Positions 1-5,228 of a stretch of 7,822 nucleotides of DNA are shown piece by piece; position 1 is the first letter of the stretch; each line of letters begins with the position of its first letter. The DNA is taken from contig JAPYRO010000054.1 of the NCBI GenBank assembly GCA_029941095.1, forward strand, positions 1 through 7,822. Direction: 5' to 3'. This stretch comes from Dehalococcoidia bacterium (GTDB lineage Bacteria; Chloroflexota; Dehalococcoidia; UBA6926). The notes under the pieces were generated by a model. The model saw nothing but the letters and a program-made list of their open reading frames with translations. It did not search any database and had not been told where the DNA came from. The position numbers were made by a program, and so were the translations under genes.

Positions 1-292
1 GGTAAACAGTGGTAGCATTTTTTATAGCTGCTTTAACTTCTTTAATTATAGCGTTTTTACCACGTGGGATTCTATATTGGGGTTCGAAATCGTTTTCTAT
101 ATCAATACCTAGTTTTCCGTTGGGTAGATCTCTTACATGACCCATAGAAGCGATAACAGAATATTCTGGCCCCAGGATCCCTGAAAGGGTCCTCGCTTTT
201 GCCGGTGATTCTACGATCACAAGTTTACTTTTACTGGCTTTCGTGGTGGCTTTGCCAGATTTCTTCGCTTTGGGTTTGGGTTTGGTTGGCAT
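1..292 (-). CDS. topA: DNA topoisomerase I, N-terminal part (cut by window edge)
   Basis: Type IA topoisomerase that relaxes negative supercoils by cutting one strand through a 5'-phosphotyrosine; cytoplasmic. Only the first 97 codons are in the window. After a lysine-rich tail of about 22 residues (MPTKPKPKAKKSG...), the Toprim domain opens with LVIVESPAKARTL, whose glutamate is the conserved Toprim acidic residue. It continues with SMGHVRDLPNGKLGID and PQYRIPRGK, all standard at this place in bacterial TopA. The catalytic tyrosine, the later domains and any zinc ribbons lie outside the window. The ATG at 290-292 is supported by an AAAGGAGAC ribosome binding site about 9 nt upstream. The basic N-terminal tail is an addition to the core fold. 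The gene lies downstream of dprA, the usual dprA-topA order, but a 150-nt gap and its own promoter-like sequence suggest it can be transcribed separately. Confidence 0.95.
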   Translation of the reverse strand, partial: MPTKPKPKAKKSGKATTKASKSKLVIVESPAKARTLSGILGPEYSVIASMGHVRDLPNGKLGIDIENDFEPQYRIPRGKNAIIKEVKAAIKNATTVY

Positions 293-300
293 TCCTAAGT

Positions 301-309
301 GTCTCCTTT
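301..309 (-). promoter_or_regulatory. Shine-Dalgarno of topA
   Basis: On the minus strand this reads AAAGGAGAC, a strong match to the anti-SD complement, about 9 nt before the ATG at 290-292. It fixes the topA start. Confidence 0.75.
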
Positions 310-322
310 ATCAAACATAGTT

Positions 323-351
323 ATTTAATATTTGTTTTGTGGATTCGTCAA
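323..351 (-). promoter_or_regulatory. Candidate sigma70 promoter of topA
   Basis: On the minus strand TTGACG (346-351, 5 of 6 to the -35 consensus) is followed after 17 nt by TTAAAT (323-328, 4 of 6 to TATAAT). Transcription would start near 316, giving a leader of about 24 nt that still contains the ribosome binding site. The -35 is good and the -10 mediocre; nothing else in the dprA-topA gap looks better. Confidence 0.45.
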
Positions 352-442
352 CACGTATTGATAAACTAAGGTATTAGATATTTTAAAATTTGTATACTCC
401 TAATGCGACTAGACTAGCATTTTTGGATCGTTGAATATACAG

Positions 443-1321
443 CTATTCAGTTTTTTCAATATAATCTATAACTTCGTTAAAATGTATTATCGGTTGAGCA
501 TTCCCTTGTGTAATCAATAAATTTGGCCCACGACTAGTGTATGAGAATATATTGCCAGGAATCGCGAAGATAGGCCTTTTTTGTTTAATAGCGTTTGAGA
601 TTATCGATAATTCAACCCCATCTTCTTTGCCCTCTATAAATATCGAAGCAGCACTTATTGTAGTAACTAATTGTTTGCTTGAGAGGTAAGAATTTTTAGA
701 AGGCCTGGATCCCATAGATTTATCAGTGATTAATAGACCTAAGTCAGTTATCTCACTTGATAAATCCAAGTTTTGGGAGGGGTAAATAATGTCGATTCCA
801 GATGAGAGCACTCCTATGGTTTTTCCCTCATAGAGAAGCGTTGTATTATGGCACAGGGAATCCATACCTTTGGCGAACCCACCTACAAAAGCATAGCCAT
901 ATGCAACGAGGTCTTTGATAATATTTCGAGCTACTTCTCGGGAATAATCTGTGGTTTCAAAATTACCAATCAAGGAAATACTTTTTCTATCTAATAAAGT
1001 AATATCCCCTTTGTAATAAATAATAGGGGATATTGATGAAAGTCGTCGCAGGTTGTTCTTAAAAAAATGGTTATCAGAAGTTATAGCCTTTACACCATAT
1101 CTATCCAGCTTTTCTAGTTGTTCTAAGGGATCTTGGCGGGATCTTTGGGACATAATATGATTGACAATTGATTTTGATATCCCCACTTTGGCAAGATCAT
1201 CTCCTGATGCTTTCCAGGCTTTTTCAATGCTGTCGAACTTTGATTTAATCAAACTAAAATCAGTTGATTTAAAACCCGGTACACTATGGAAGGATAACCA
1301 AAACTCCAAGTCTTTTTCCAT
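443..1321 (-). CDS. dprA: DprA/Smf family DNA-processing protein, divergent
   Basis: DprA binds incoming single-stranded DNA and loads RecA during natural transformation; it is also kept in many species not known to be competent. The 292-residue protein has an N-terminal SAM/HhH-like part (about 1-60) and a Rossmann-like DprA domain (about 75-285). Visible family motifs are SLIGNFETTDYS (116-127), VGGFAKGMDSLCH (146-158), IGVLSSGIDIIYP (169-181) and AIPGNIFSYTSRGPNLLITQG (253-273). Several usually strict residues have changed. The FPxRNRIIAGLS motif reads YLSSKQLVTTIS (212-223), so RNR is SKQ, and the SGSLxTA segment reads DGVELSI. The C-terminal winged helix found in some DprA proteins is absent. 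AAGGGG lies about 6 nt before the ATG. It follows rmuC by 74 nt and precedes topA, the usual partner. Family membership is firm; normal DNA binding is doubtful. Confidence 0.9.
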   Translation of the reverse strand: MEKDLEFWLSFHSVPGFKSTDFSLIKSKFDSIEKAWKASGDDLAKVGISKSIVNHIMSQRSRQDPLEQLEKLDRYGVKAITSDNHFFKNNLRRLSSISPIIYYKGDITLLDRKSISLIGNFETTDYSREVARNIIKDLVAYGYAFVGGFAKGMDSLCHNTTLLYEGKTIGVLSSGIDIIYPSQNLDLSSEITDLGLLITDKSMGSRPSKNSYLSSKQLVTTISAASIFIEGKEDGVELSIISNAIKQKRPIFAIPGNIFSYTSRGPNLLITQGNAQPIIHFNEVIDYIEKTE

Positions 1322-1337
1322 CCGCTACCCCTTACTC

Positions 1338-1394
1338 TAAATCTATTTAGTAGTAATATTTTATTATGCCGGCATTTGTACTTAAATAGATTTA
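1338..1394. repeat. Paired TAAAT-N2-ATTTA palindromes around ATGCCGGCAT
   Basis: The rmuC-dprA gap holds TAAATCTATTTA (1338-1349) and its exact reverse complement TAAATAGATTTA (1383-1394), 45 bp centre to centre. Each is itself a TAAAT-N2-ATTTA near-palindrome. Between them lies a perfect 10-bp palindrome, ATGCCGGCAT (1366-1375). The layout could be paired operator sites for dprA or the arms of a long hairpin after rmuC. Low-complexity AT sequence makes chance more likely than for a GC-rich repeat of this length. Confidence 0.4.
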
Positions 1395-1395
1395 A

Positions 1396-2544
1396 TTAGT
1401 CTTCTTTGTCATGGTTCTCCAGACCATCTCCAACTATATTTTCAGGCCTGGATAGATAGATCTCTGATTTTAGCTCGTTTATTTTATCCAAAGGTTTTTC
1501 TAACATTCTAACCCGCCTAGACAAATCATCTGAGTACGTATTTTGTAGAGTTTGGATTTGATTTCCAAGTCTGTCGTACTGAGATTTAAATTTTTTCCAC
1601 TCTGCATCAAAAACACCCATAAGTTCTGTAATTTCATTCGCAGACTGTTTTATTTTTATTGTATCTAAAATATGTCTTATAGTTGCTAATGCGGAGTAGA
1701 GAGTAATAGGTGATAGTAGCAGGACTCGTTGCTGTAACGCTTTTTCAAATAAACTTTGGTCACTTTCGTACAGGAAAGACATTACGGCCTCATTTGGTAT
1801 AAACATGAAAACATAGTCAACGGTGCCCTGAGCGATATCAATGTATTTTGGTAATGTTTTAATTTTTCTTTCCACATCTTGTAGAAAACGTTTTCTGTGT
1901 TCTTCTTTTTTTGCTTTTGATTCTTCATTGAAATATTCTTCGTAAGCAGTAAATGGAAATTTTACATCCATATATACTTTAAGTCCCCCGGGTAGTGGAA
2001 ACTCATAGTCTGGTCTTGTAGCTCCATCTTGTCCTTGGTGGCTTTGCTGCTTCTCGTATCCTATCCCTTCGACGAAACCTAGTGATCTTAGAATATCTTC
2101 CGTAACTCTTTCTCCCCATTGGCCTCTTTTAGGATTATTGTCCAGTAAATTATTAAGGTGTTCCGTTGTGTTTCTTAATTCATTTGCCTGTTCGCCTACG
2201 TTTTTGATTTCTGTAGTGATTTTGCTTCCTAATTCTCCTGTCGAGGTTGTCAAATTTTGAATACTACCAAAAATTTTGTCCATACTTTTTTCTATATAAT
2301 TTCTCTTCTGTTCAAAATCGTTTGTTAAAGACTCCATATGCTGTTTGTTTAACTTGATTAAATAATCGGAAGATTTGTTAACAGCTTCTGGGAAAGCGTT
2401 TCCTAATTGTTCTTTAATGATAGTCTCAGTTATTTCTTGGTATTCTTTTTTGCGATCCTTTTTCTGTTTGGAGCTCCAAACAGAAAAAACCACTATCAAA
2501 AAAAATAGACTGATAATAATAAAACTAGCAGTTAGCATATCCAT
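1396..2544 (-). CDS. rmuC: RmuC family DNA recombination protein
   Basis: RmuC proteins limit recombination at inverted repeats in E. coli and carry a predicted PD-(D/E)XK nuclease-like domain; the biochemical activity is poorly known. The 382-residue protein starts with a single membrane segment (about 5-23, FIIISLFFLIVVFSVW) followed by a basic stretch, so the body probably lies in the cytoplasm, anchored to the membrane. A charged helical, probably coiled-coil part follows (about 30-135). The family core has GQWGE (141-145), LRSLGF, RPD (177-179) and MDVKFPF, with D193 and K195 as the likely nuclease-type residues. A second helical, coiled-coil-like stretch closes the protein (about 305-365). 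AAGGA stands 8 nt before the chosen ATG (2542-2544); the ATG two codons later is less well placed. It begins only 26 nt after the tRNA-Ser(GGA) gene with no terminator between, so read-through from the tRNA promoter is likely. Confidence 0.93.
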   Translation of the reverse strand: MDMLTASFIIISLFFLIVVFSVWSSKQKKDRKKEYQEITETIIKEQLGNAFPEAVNKSSDYLIKLNKQHMESLTNDFEQKRNYIEKSMDKIFGSIQNLTTSTGELGSKITTEIKNVGEQANELRNTTEHLNNLLDNNPKRGQWGERVTEDILRSLGFVEGIGYEKQQSHQGQDGATRPDYEFPLPGGLKVYMDVKFPFTAYEEYFNEESKAKKEEHRKRFLQDVERKIKTLPKYIDIAQGTVDYVFMFIPNEAVMSFLYESDQSLFEKALQQRVLLLSPITLYSALATIRHILDTIKIKQSANEITELMGVFDAEWKKFKSQYDRLGNQIQTLQNTYSDDLSRRVRMLEKPLDKINELKSEIYLSRPENIVGDGLENHDKED

Positions 2545-2570
2545 AAATATATTCCTTATAACTGATAGGC

Positions 2571-2662
2571 TGGCGGAGAGAGCGGGATTCGAACCCGCGA
2601 GAGCCCTTGCAGACTCTACACGCTTTCCAGGCGTGCCTGTTCAGCCACTCCAGCATCTCTCC
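2571..2662 (-). tRNA. tRNA-Ser(GGA), CCA encoded
   Basis: On the minus strand the acceptor GGAGAGA pairs with TCTCTCC, followed by discriminator G and an encoded CCA (2571-2573). The anticodon stem CACGC/GCGTG closes the loop CTGGAAA, with anticodon GGA (2626-2628), which reads UCC and UCU. A long variable arm, typical of serine tRNA, precedes the T arm GCGGG-TTCGAAT-CCCGC. Length is 92 nt including CCA. It follows tRNA-Ser(CGA) after one nucleotide and is followed 26 nt later by rmuC. Confidence 0.95.
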
Positions 2663-2663
2663 G

Positions 2664-2752
2664 CGGAGAGGGTGGGATTCGAACCCACGGTCCCCCAATA
2701 AGGAGACTCCGCTTTTCGAGAGCGACGCCTTAAACCGCTCGGCCACCTCTCC
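2664..2752 (-). tRNA. tRNA-Ser(CGA), CCA not encoded
   Basis: On the minus strand the acceptor GGAGAGG pairs with CCTCTCC, with discriminator G at 2664. The next bases read CGG, so CCA must be added by nucleotidyltransferase. The anticodon loop CTCGAAA gives anticodon CGA (2716-2718), reading UCG. The D arm GCCGAGCGGTTTAAGGC, a long variable arm (TCTCC/GGGGA) and the T arm GTGGG-TTCGAAT-CCCAC are clear. Length is 89 nt. It is the first gene of a two-tRNA unit, with one nucleotide (2663) before tRNA-Ser(GGA). Confidence 0.95.
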
Positions 2753-2779
2753 AAAAAGACGCGAGCATCTCGGATTGTC

Positions 2780-2785
2780 ATTATA
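2780..2785 (-). promoter_or_regulatory. Candidate -10 element of the tRNA-Ser unit
   Basis: The minus strand reads TATAAT, a perfect -10 hexamer, placing the transcription start near 2773, about 20 nt before the first tRNA. No good -35 is seen; at 17 nt spacing the hexamer is CTGCTA. The element overlaps one copy of a short direct repeat. Confidence 0.5.
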
Positions 2786-2815
2786 GCAGTGCTTGGGACT
2801 GATAGCAGTGGTTGG
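2783..2815. repeat. Short direct repeat, 19-bp period, over the tRNA promoter
   Basis: ATAGCAGTGCTTGG (2783-2796) and ATAGCAGTGGTTGG (2802-2815) match at 13 of 14 positions with a 19-bp period. They cover the likely -10 to -35 region of the tRNA-Ser promoter. It could be a local duplication or a pair of protein-binding sites. Confidence 0.45.
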
Positions 2816-2878
2816 CGCTGTTTGATTAACATTCAAGACATTCATAAGACATTTAAAAGATTTCCTATGTTAAATTAC

Positions 2879-2908
2879 TTGACACACCTAACCTAGAATG
2901 CATATCAT
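2879..2908 (+). promoter_or_regulatory. Sigma70-type promoter of the lipoprotein gene
   Basis: TTGACA (2879-2884, perfect -35) is followed after 18 nt by TATCAT (2903-2908, 5 of 6 to TATAAT). Start of transcription would be near 2915, giving a leader of about 70 nt. The ATG codons at 2898 and 2907 would lie upstream of the transcript, which argues for the GTG start at 2985. The promoter diverges from that of the tRNA unit. Confidence 0.65.
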
Positions 2909-2919
2909 GACCTTATTGG

Positions 2920-2977
2920 ACCACAGTATGTGGTTTATCGGATATAGGTATCCGTTTATAAATCTCCTAGAAGGAGG
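2920..2977 (+). promoter_or_regulatory. Structured leader: three hairpins, last one masking the Shine-Dalgarno
   Basis: Three perfect 6-bp stems stand in a row. The first is ACCACA/TGTGGT (2920-2925 with 2929-2934, loop GTA). The second is CGGATA/TATCCG (2939-2944 with 2949-2954, loop TAGG). The third is TCTCCT/AGGAGG (2963-2968 with 2972-2977, loop AGA; the outer pair is U-G). The right arm of the third hairpin is the Shine-Dalgarno sequence, and its left arm resembles the 16S anti-SD tail. The SD (AAGGAGG, 2971-2977) lies 7 nt before the GTG start. The pairing is seen directly in the sequence. Control by temperature, a ligand or a protein is inference; no known riboswitch family is recognised. 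Confidence 0.55.
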
Positions 2978-2984
2978 AACCATC

Positions 2985-3569
2985 GTGTTCAAAGGGAAAG
3001 CGATTTACCCCCTAGTTATACTATCTTTAATTGGAATGTTGCTAGTCGCTGCTTGTGCAGGTCCTGCTGGTGAAGCAGGTTCAGCAGGTTCAGCAGGTGC
3101 AGCAGGTCCAGCAGGCGCAGCAGGTGCAGCGGGTGCGGCCGGCGCAGCAGGTCCAGCGGGACCAGCAGGCGCAGACGGCTCAGACGGCTCAGACGGAGCA
3201 AACGGTAAAAACGGTGCTGATGGCAGCGCTGCTAGGTTTGCTTCAGTAGCTGTATCCACAGCTAGAAATGTTGCTGGTCAGGAAACGTTGAAAGTAACTT
3301 TATCGGGATTTAGCCGTAAAGATACGATCACAGTGACGATAGTTGAAGCTAATGGCCCTGGCGGTGATCACACGGTTGGTAGTGCTAAGACCAATGGATC
3401 AGGAGCAGTTGAGGCAACTCTAGGCTCTGCTGGTAGCCCAGCAATTCCATCCGGACTTGGTGTTGGAGTGTATACACTTAAAGCAACAGGCGGTCGCGAT
3501 GGAGCTTCTGCTACAACAGCTTTACATGTAAAAGCAACTCTTCTACCTGATCCTATAACCGGGGAATAG
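2985..3569 (+). CDS. Collagen-like (Gly-X-Y) lipoprotein with C-terminal beta domain
   Basis: Predicted 194-residue surface lipoprotein of unknown function. The signal peptide has a basic start (MFKGK), a hydrophobic core (about 7-21) and the lipobox VAAC, with Cys24 the likely lipidated residue. Directly after it come 19 uninterrupted Gly-X-Y triplets (residues 26-82), first Ala/Ser/Pro-rich, then Asp/Asn-rich (GAD, GSD, GAN, GKN). Only 4 of the 19 contain proline. The remaining 110 residues are rich in Val, Thr, Gly and Ala, with alternating patterns (LKVTLSGF, TITVTIVEA, GVYTLKATG, TTALHVKATL), which suggests an Ig-like beta sandwich. The GTG start is chosen over in-frame ATGs upstream because AAGGAGG sits 7 nt before it, the signal peptide then has normal length, and the promoter lies between. 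It is the only plus-strand gene, with its own promoter and terminator. The collagen part could instead form a polyproline-II bundle. Confidence 0.85.
   Translation: MFKGKAIYPLVILSLIGMLLVAACAGPAGEAGSAGSAGAAGPAGAAGAAGAAGAAGPAGPAGADGSDGSDGANGKNGADGSAARFASVAVSTARNVAGQETLKVTLSGFSRKDTITVTIVEANGPGGDHTVGSAKTNGSGAVEATLGSAGSPAIPSGLGVGVYTLKATGGRDGASATTALHVKATLLPDPITGE
3060..3230 (+). repeat. Gly-X-Y coding repeat tract
   Basis: In-frame 9-bp-type repeats (variants of GGTGCAGCA, GGTCCAGCA, GGTTCAGCA, GGCTCAGAC) encode the 19 collagen triplets. Third-position changes are frequent, so the tract is not a perfect microsatellite, though slippage in steps of 9 bp would keep the frame. Local GC is well above that of the surroundings, and the codon bias opens long meaningless frames on both strands. 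Confidence 0.8.
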
Positions 3570-3591
3570 ATTAGATAATCTAAGGGAACTA

Positions 3592-3631
3592 AAAATAAAA
3601 GAACCCCCTTTTGGGGGGGTTCTTTTATTTT
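3592..3631. terminator. Strong bidirectional rho-independent terminator
   Basis: A perfect 17-bp inverted repeat (3592-3608 with 3615-3631; core GAACCCCC/GGGGGTTC) with a 6-nt loop is flanked by A-rich and T-rich arms, so both strands end in a T-rich tract. It lies 22 nt after the lipoprotein stop and can also end minus-strand transcripts from the CorC-like gene. Confidence 0.92.
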
Positions 3632-3649
3632 AGTTTATCTTTGTACAAC

Positions 3650-3679
3650 ATCTTATTTACTTCAACTAATAAATAAGAT
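3650..3679. repeat. AT-rich 10-bp inverted repeat
   Basis: ATCTTATTTA (3650-3659) is repeated in reverse complement as TAAATAAGAT (3670-3679) with a 10-nt loop. It lies 18 nt beyond the main terminator and may be a secondary transcript-end structure. There is no GC-rich stem, so it would be weak. Confidence 0.4.
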
Positions 3680-3856
3680 TAAACCAGTGTTAACTATTCG
3701 GTGAGTATATTTAATCTGTTGAAACCTTGCTGATTAGTAACCGTATTAGATTTAAAACATATGTTTAAGTTTATAGCTTGGCTTGCCTACTTGCCAAAAC
3801 AAAACTATTACTGTGATCAATAAGCGGATATCGAGTAAAATCACTTGTTAGAAACA

Positions 3857-3876
3857 CCGTAGGCAGAACCTACTGG
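3857..3876 (-). terminator. Possible weak terminator after the CorC-like gene
   Basis: On the minus strand, 33 nt after the stop codon, CCAGTAGG and CCTACGG can pair (core GTAGG/CCTAC, one bulge) around a 5-nt loop, followed by TGTTTCT, a poor T tract. It is a candidate only; the strong structure at 3592-3631 is the more likely end point. Confidence 0.25.
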
Positions 3877-3908
3877 GTTTAGTTTAAATTGTAGATAAAC
3901 AGTGCATA

Positions 3909-5228
3909 TCATCTATCTGGTGTTATTGTTCTGGTGAGGTTTACTTTGTCGTTTTCAAGGTCTAGACGGTTCACTCGTACTCTTCTTATCCTTCTCCCTG
4001 AAGTTGTTAGTACACGTATCCGTACTTGATCATCTTCAATTATATCTCCGGGGTGAGGCATTCTCGCTAATCTATCGTAAATCAATCCACCTAATGTGGC
4101 AGAGCCTTCTGCTTCTAGATCAACTTTGAATAAATCATTTACATATTGTAGAGGTGCTCTTGCATCTATAATTGCCGTGTCTTCATTAATTTGTTCAATT
4201 AGGGGTTCCGCCACTGTAAACTCGTCCTCTATTTCTCCTACTATTTCTTCTAAGAGGTCCTCGTTAGTGACTAGACCAGATAGGCTCCCGTATTCATCAA
4301 TGACTAGGGCTATTTGAACTCTTTTTTCTTGAAATTCACGAAGGAGCGAACCCAACTTTTTTGTTTCGGGTATAAGCAAAGCCGAACGCGCTACGCTCGC
4401 TAAGTTTGCAGAAGGTTCTTTTTGGGATGCCGCAAGCAGATCCTTTGCGTATACGACCCCCCTTATGTTATCTATAGTTTCATGATATAAAGGAATCCGG
4501 CTATAGCCTTCTTCTAGGATAGTATTTATACCCTCTCGTACAGTTTTATCGGTTGCTATACTTATTATATCTGGGCGAGGAACCATTATTTCCTTAACTG
4601 ACATTGATTCGAGCCTTAAAGCGCCCCGCATTATTTGGCGTCCTAGTTTGTCATCTTCCAAGGTTCTTAAAGAATCACCGTCTACAAGTAAACTTTCTGA
4701 ACTGTCAATATTGGCGTTATCATTTTCACTGCCATTGGTTTCAGATGTTTTACCTAGTAATTTTGTTATCGGTGGTATCACTAATGACGTCATGATTTTG
4801 ACAACAGGAGATAATGTTTTAGTTATTAATGAAACAGTGGGGGTTAATTTTAATGCAAGGTTCTCAGGATTATTATTTGCCCATAGTTGTCCCACGGTTT
4901 GAGTGACTATTATAATTACCAGAGCCGCGCTTGCCGCCAGAATATCTGTCCAAGGCCCTCGGAATACGGTTTGTCCAAAGTTGATACTAATTATTAAAAA
5001 CGGCACTATAAGTATGGTTCTAGCCATTAGTAGAGATACCATAACTGAAGCGTTCTTTTCTTGAAGCGATTCTAGCCGTCTTGCTCCCGCGGACCTACTT
5101 TGTACAAGTCGCTCAAGATTGTCTCCTTTAACAATCGAAAAAGCAGTTTCTGCTGAAGATAAAACTAATACCATGATTACTATAAAAGCTAATTCAATTG
5201 AGTAAATTAGGGGCGATAATGCAATCAA
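3909..5228 (-). CDS. CorC/HlyC-type membrane protein: DUF21 (CNNM) + CBS pair + CorC_HlyC domain
   Basis: Members are linked to divalent cation (Mg2+, Co2+) efflux or homeostasis. The 439-residue protein has an N-terminal DUF21 membrane domain with hydrophobic segments at about 8-28, 62-84, 94-115 and 130-152. An acidic linker (about 160-195) leads to a CBS pair (about 212-334) containing EIMVPRPDI (213-221), SRIPLYHETIDNIRGVVYAKDLL and IALVIDEYGSLSGLVTNEDLLEEIVGEIEDE. A CorC_HlyC C-terminal domain follows (about 345-422). The usual GExxPKxxA signature of DUF21 is altered: the matching place reads GQLWANNNPENLAL (113-126). The start is TTG (5226-5228); an in-frame stop lies six codons upstream and the next ATG (codon 19) would cut the first membrane segment. 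The ribosome binding site is weak (AAAGAGA). It runs toward the convergent lipoprotein gene. Family is certain, transport role uncertain. Confidence 0.93.
   Translation of the reverse strand: MIALSPLIYSIELAFIVIMVLVLSSAETAFSIVKGDNLERLVQSRSAGARRLESLQEKNASVMVSLLMARTILIVPFLIISINFGQTVFRGPWTDILAASAALVIIIVTQTVGQLWANNNPENLALKLTPTVSLITKTLSPVVKIMTSLVIPPITKLLGKTSETNGSENDNANIDSSESLLVDGDSLRTLEDDKLGRQIMRGALRLESMSVKEIMVPRPDIISIATDKTVREGINTILEEGYSRIPLYHETIDNIRGVVYAKDLLAASQKEPSANLASVARSALLIPETKKLGSLLREFQEKRVQIALVIDEYGSLSGLVTNEDLLEEIVGEIEDEFTVAEPLIEQINEDTAIIDARAPLQYVNDLFKVDLEAEGSATLGGLIYDRLARMPHPGDIIEDDQVRIRVLTTSGRRIRRVRVNRLDLENDKVNLTRTITPDR

Larger units (their letters stand above)
3570..3908. other. Convergent intergenic region without a supported gene
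   Basis: This 339-nt region separates the ends of the lipoprotein gene and the convergent CorC-like gene. It holds the strong terminator at 3592-3631, an AT-rich 10-bp inverted repeat (3650-3679), a perfect 12-bp palindrome AAACATATGTTT (3755-3766) and a weak hairpin near 3857-3876. The rest is AT-rich with short ORFs only; for example, a 20-codon frame from the ATG at 3761 has no ribosome binding site. Confidence 0.7.

Noticed and set aside
402..421. AATGC ... GCATT hairpin after dprA
   Set aside because: Only 5 bp with a 10-nt loop, and the T run is on the plus strand, where no gene ends; not convincing as a dprA terminator.
2375..2845. Open frames on both strands (for example 2375-2701 plus, 2525-2845 minus) with peptides such as ERVGFEPT and RGFESRSLR
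   Set aside because: They are translations of the two serine tRNA genes; GFEPT/GFES-type peptides are a known artefact of tRNA T arms.
2898..2984. ATG at 2898 as start of the lipoprotein
   Set aside because: It lies upstream of the predicted transcription start, has no SD, and would add 29 residues before a normal-length lipoprotein signal peptide; GTG at 2985 has AAGGAGG 7 nt upstream.
3060..3230. Short repeated units that could suggest a CRISPR or tandem non-coding array
   Set aside because: The repeats are in frame, with silent third-position changes, and encode Gly-X-Y triplets; there are no spacers.
3005..3259. Long Pro/Ala-rich and Leu/Arg-rich frames opposite the collagen tract, and a Gln-rich frame in the third plus frame (3055-3249)
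   Set aside because: They arise from the biased Gly-X-Y codon repeat; none has a ribosome binding site, and the lipoprotein frame has a promoter, SD, lipobox and terminator.
4096..4902. Plus-strand frames of 63-84 codons inside the CorC-like gene
   Set aside because: Antisense shadows of a well-supported gene, without family motifs or ribosome binding sites.
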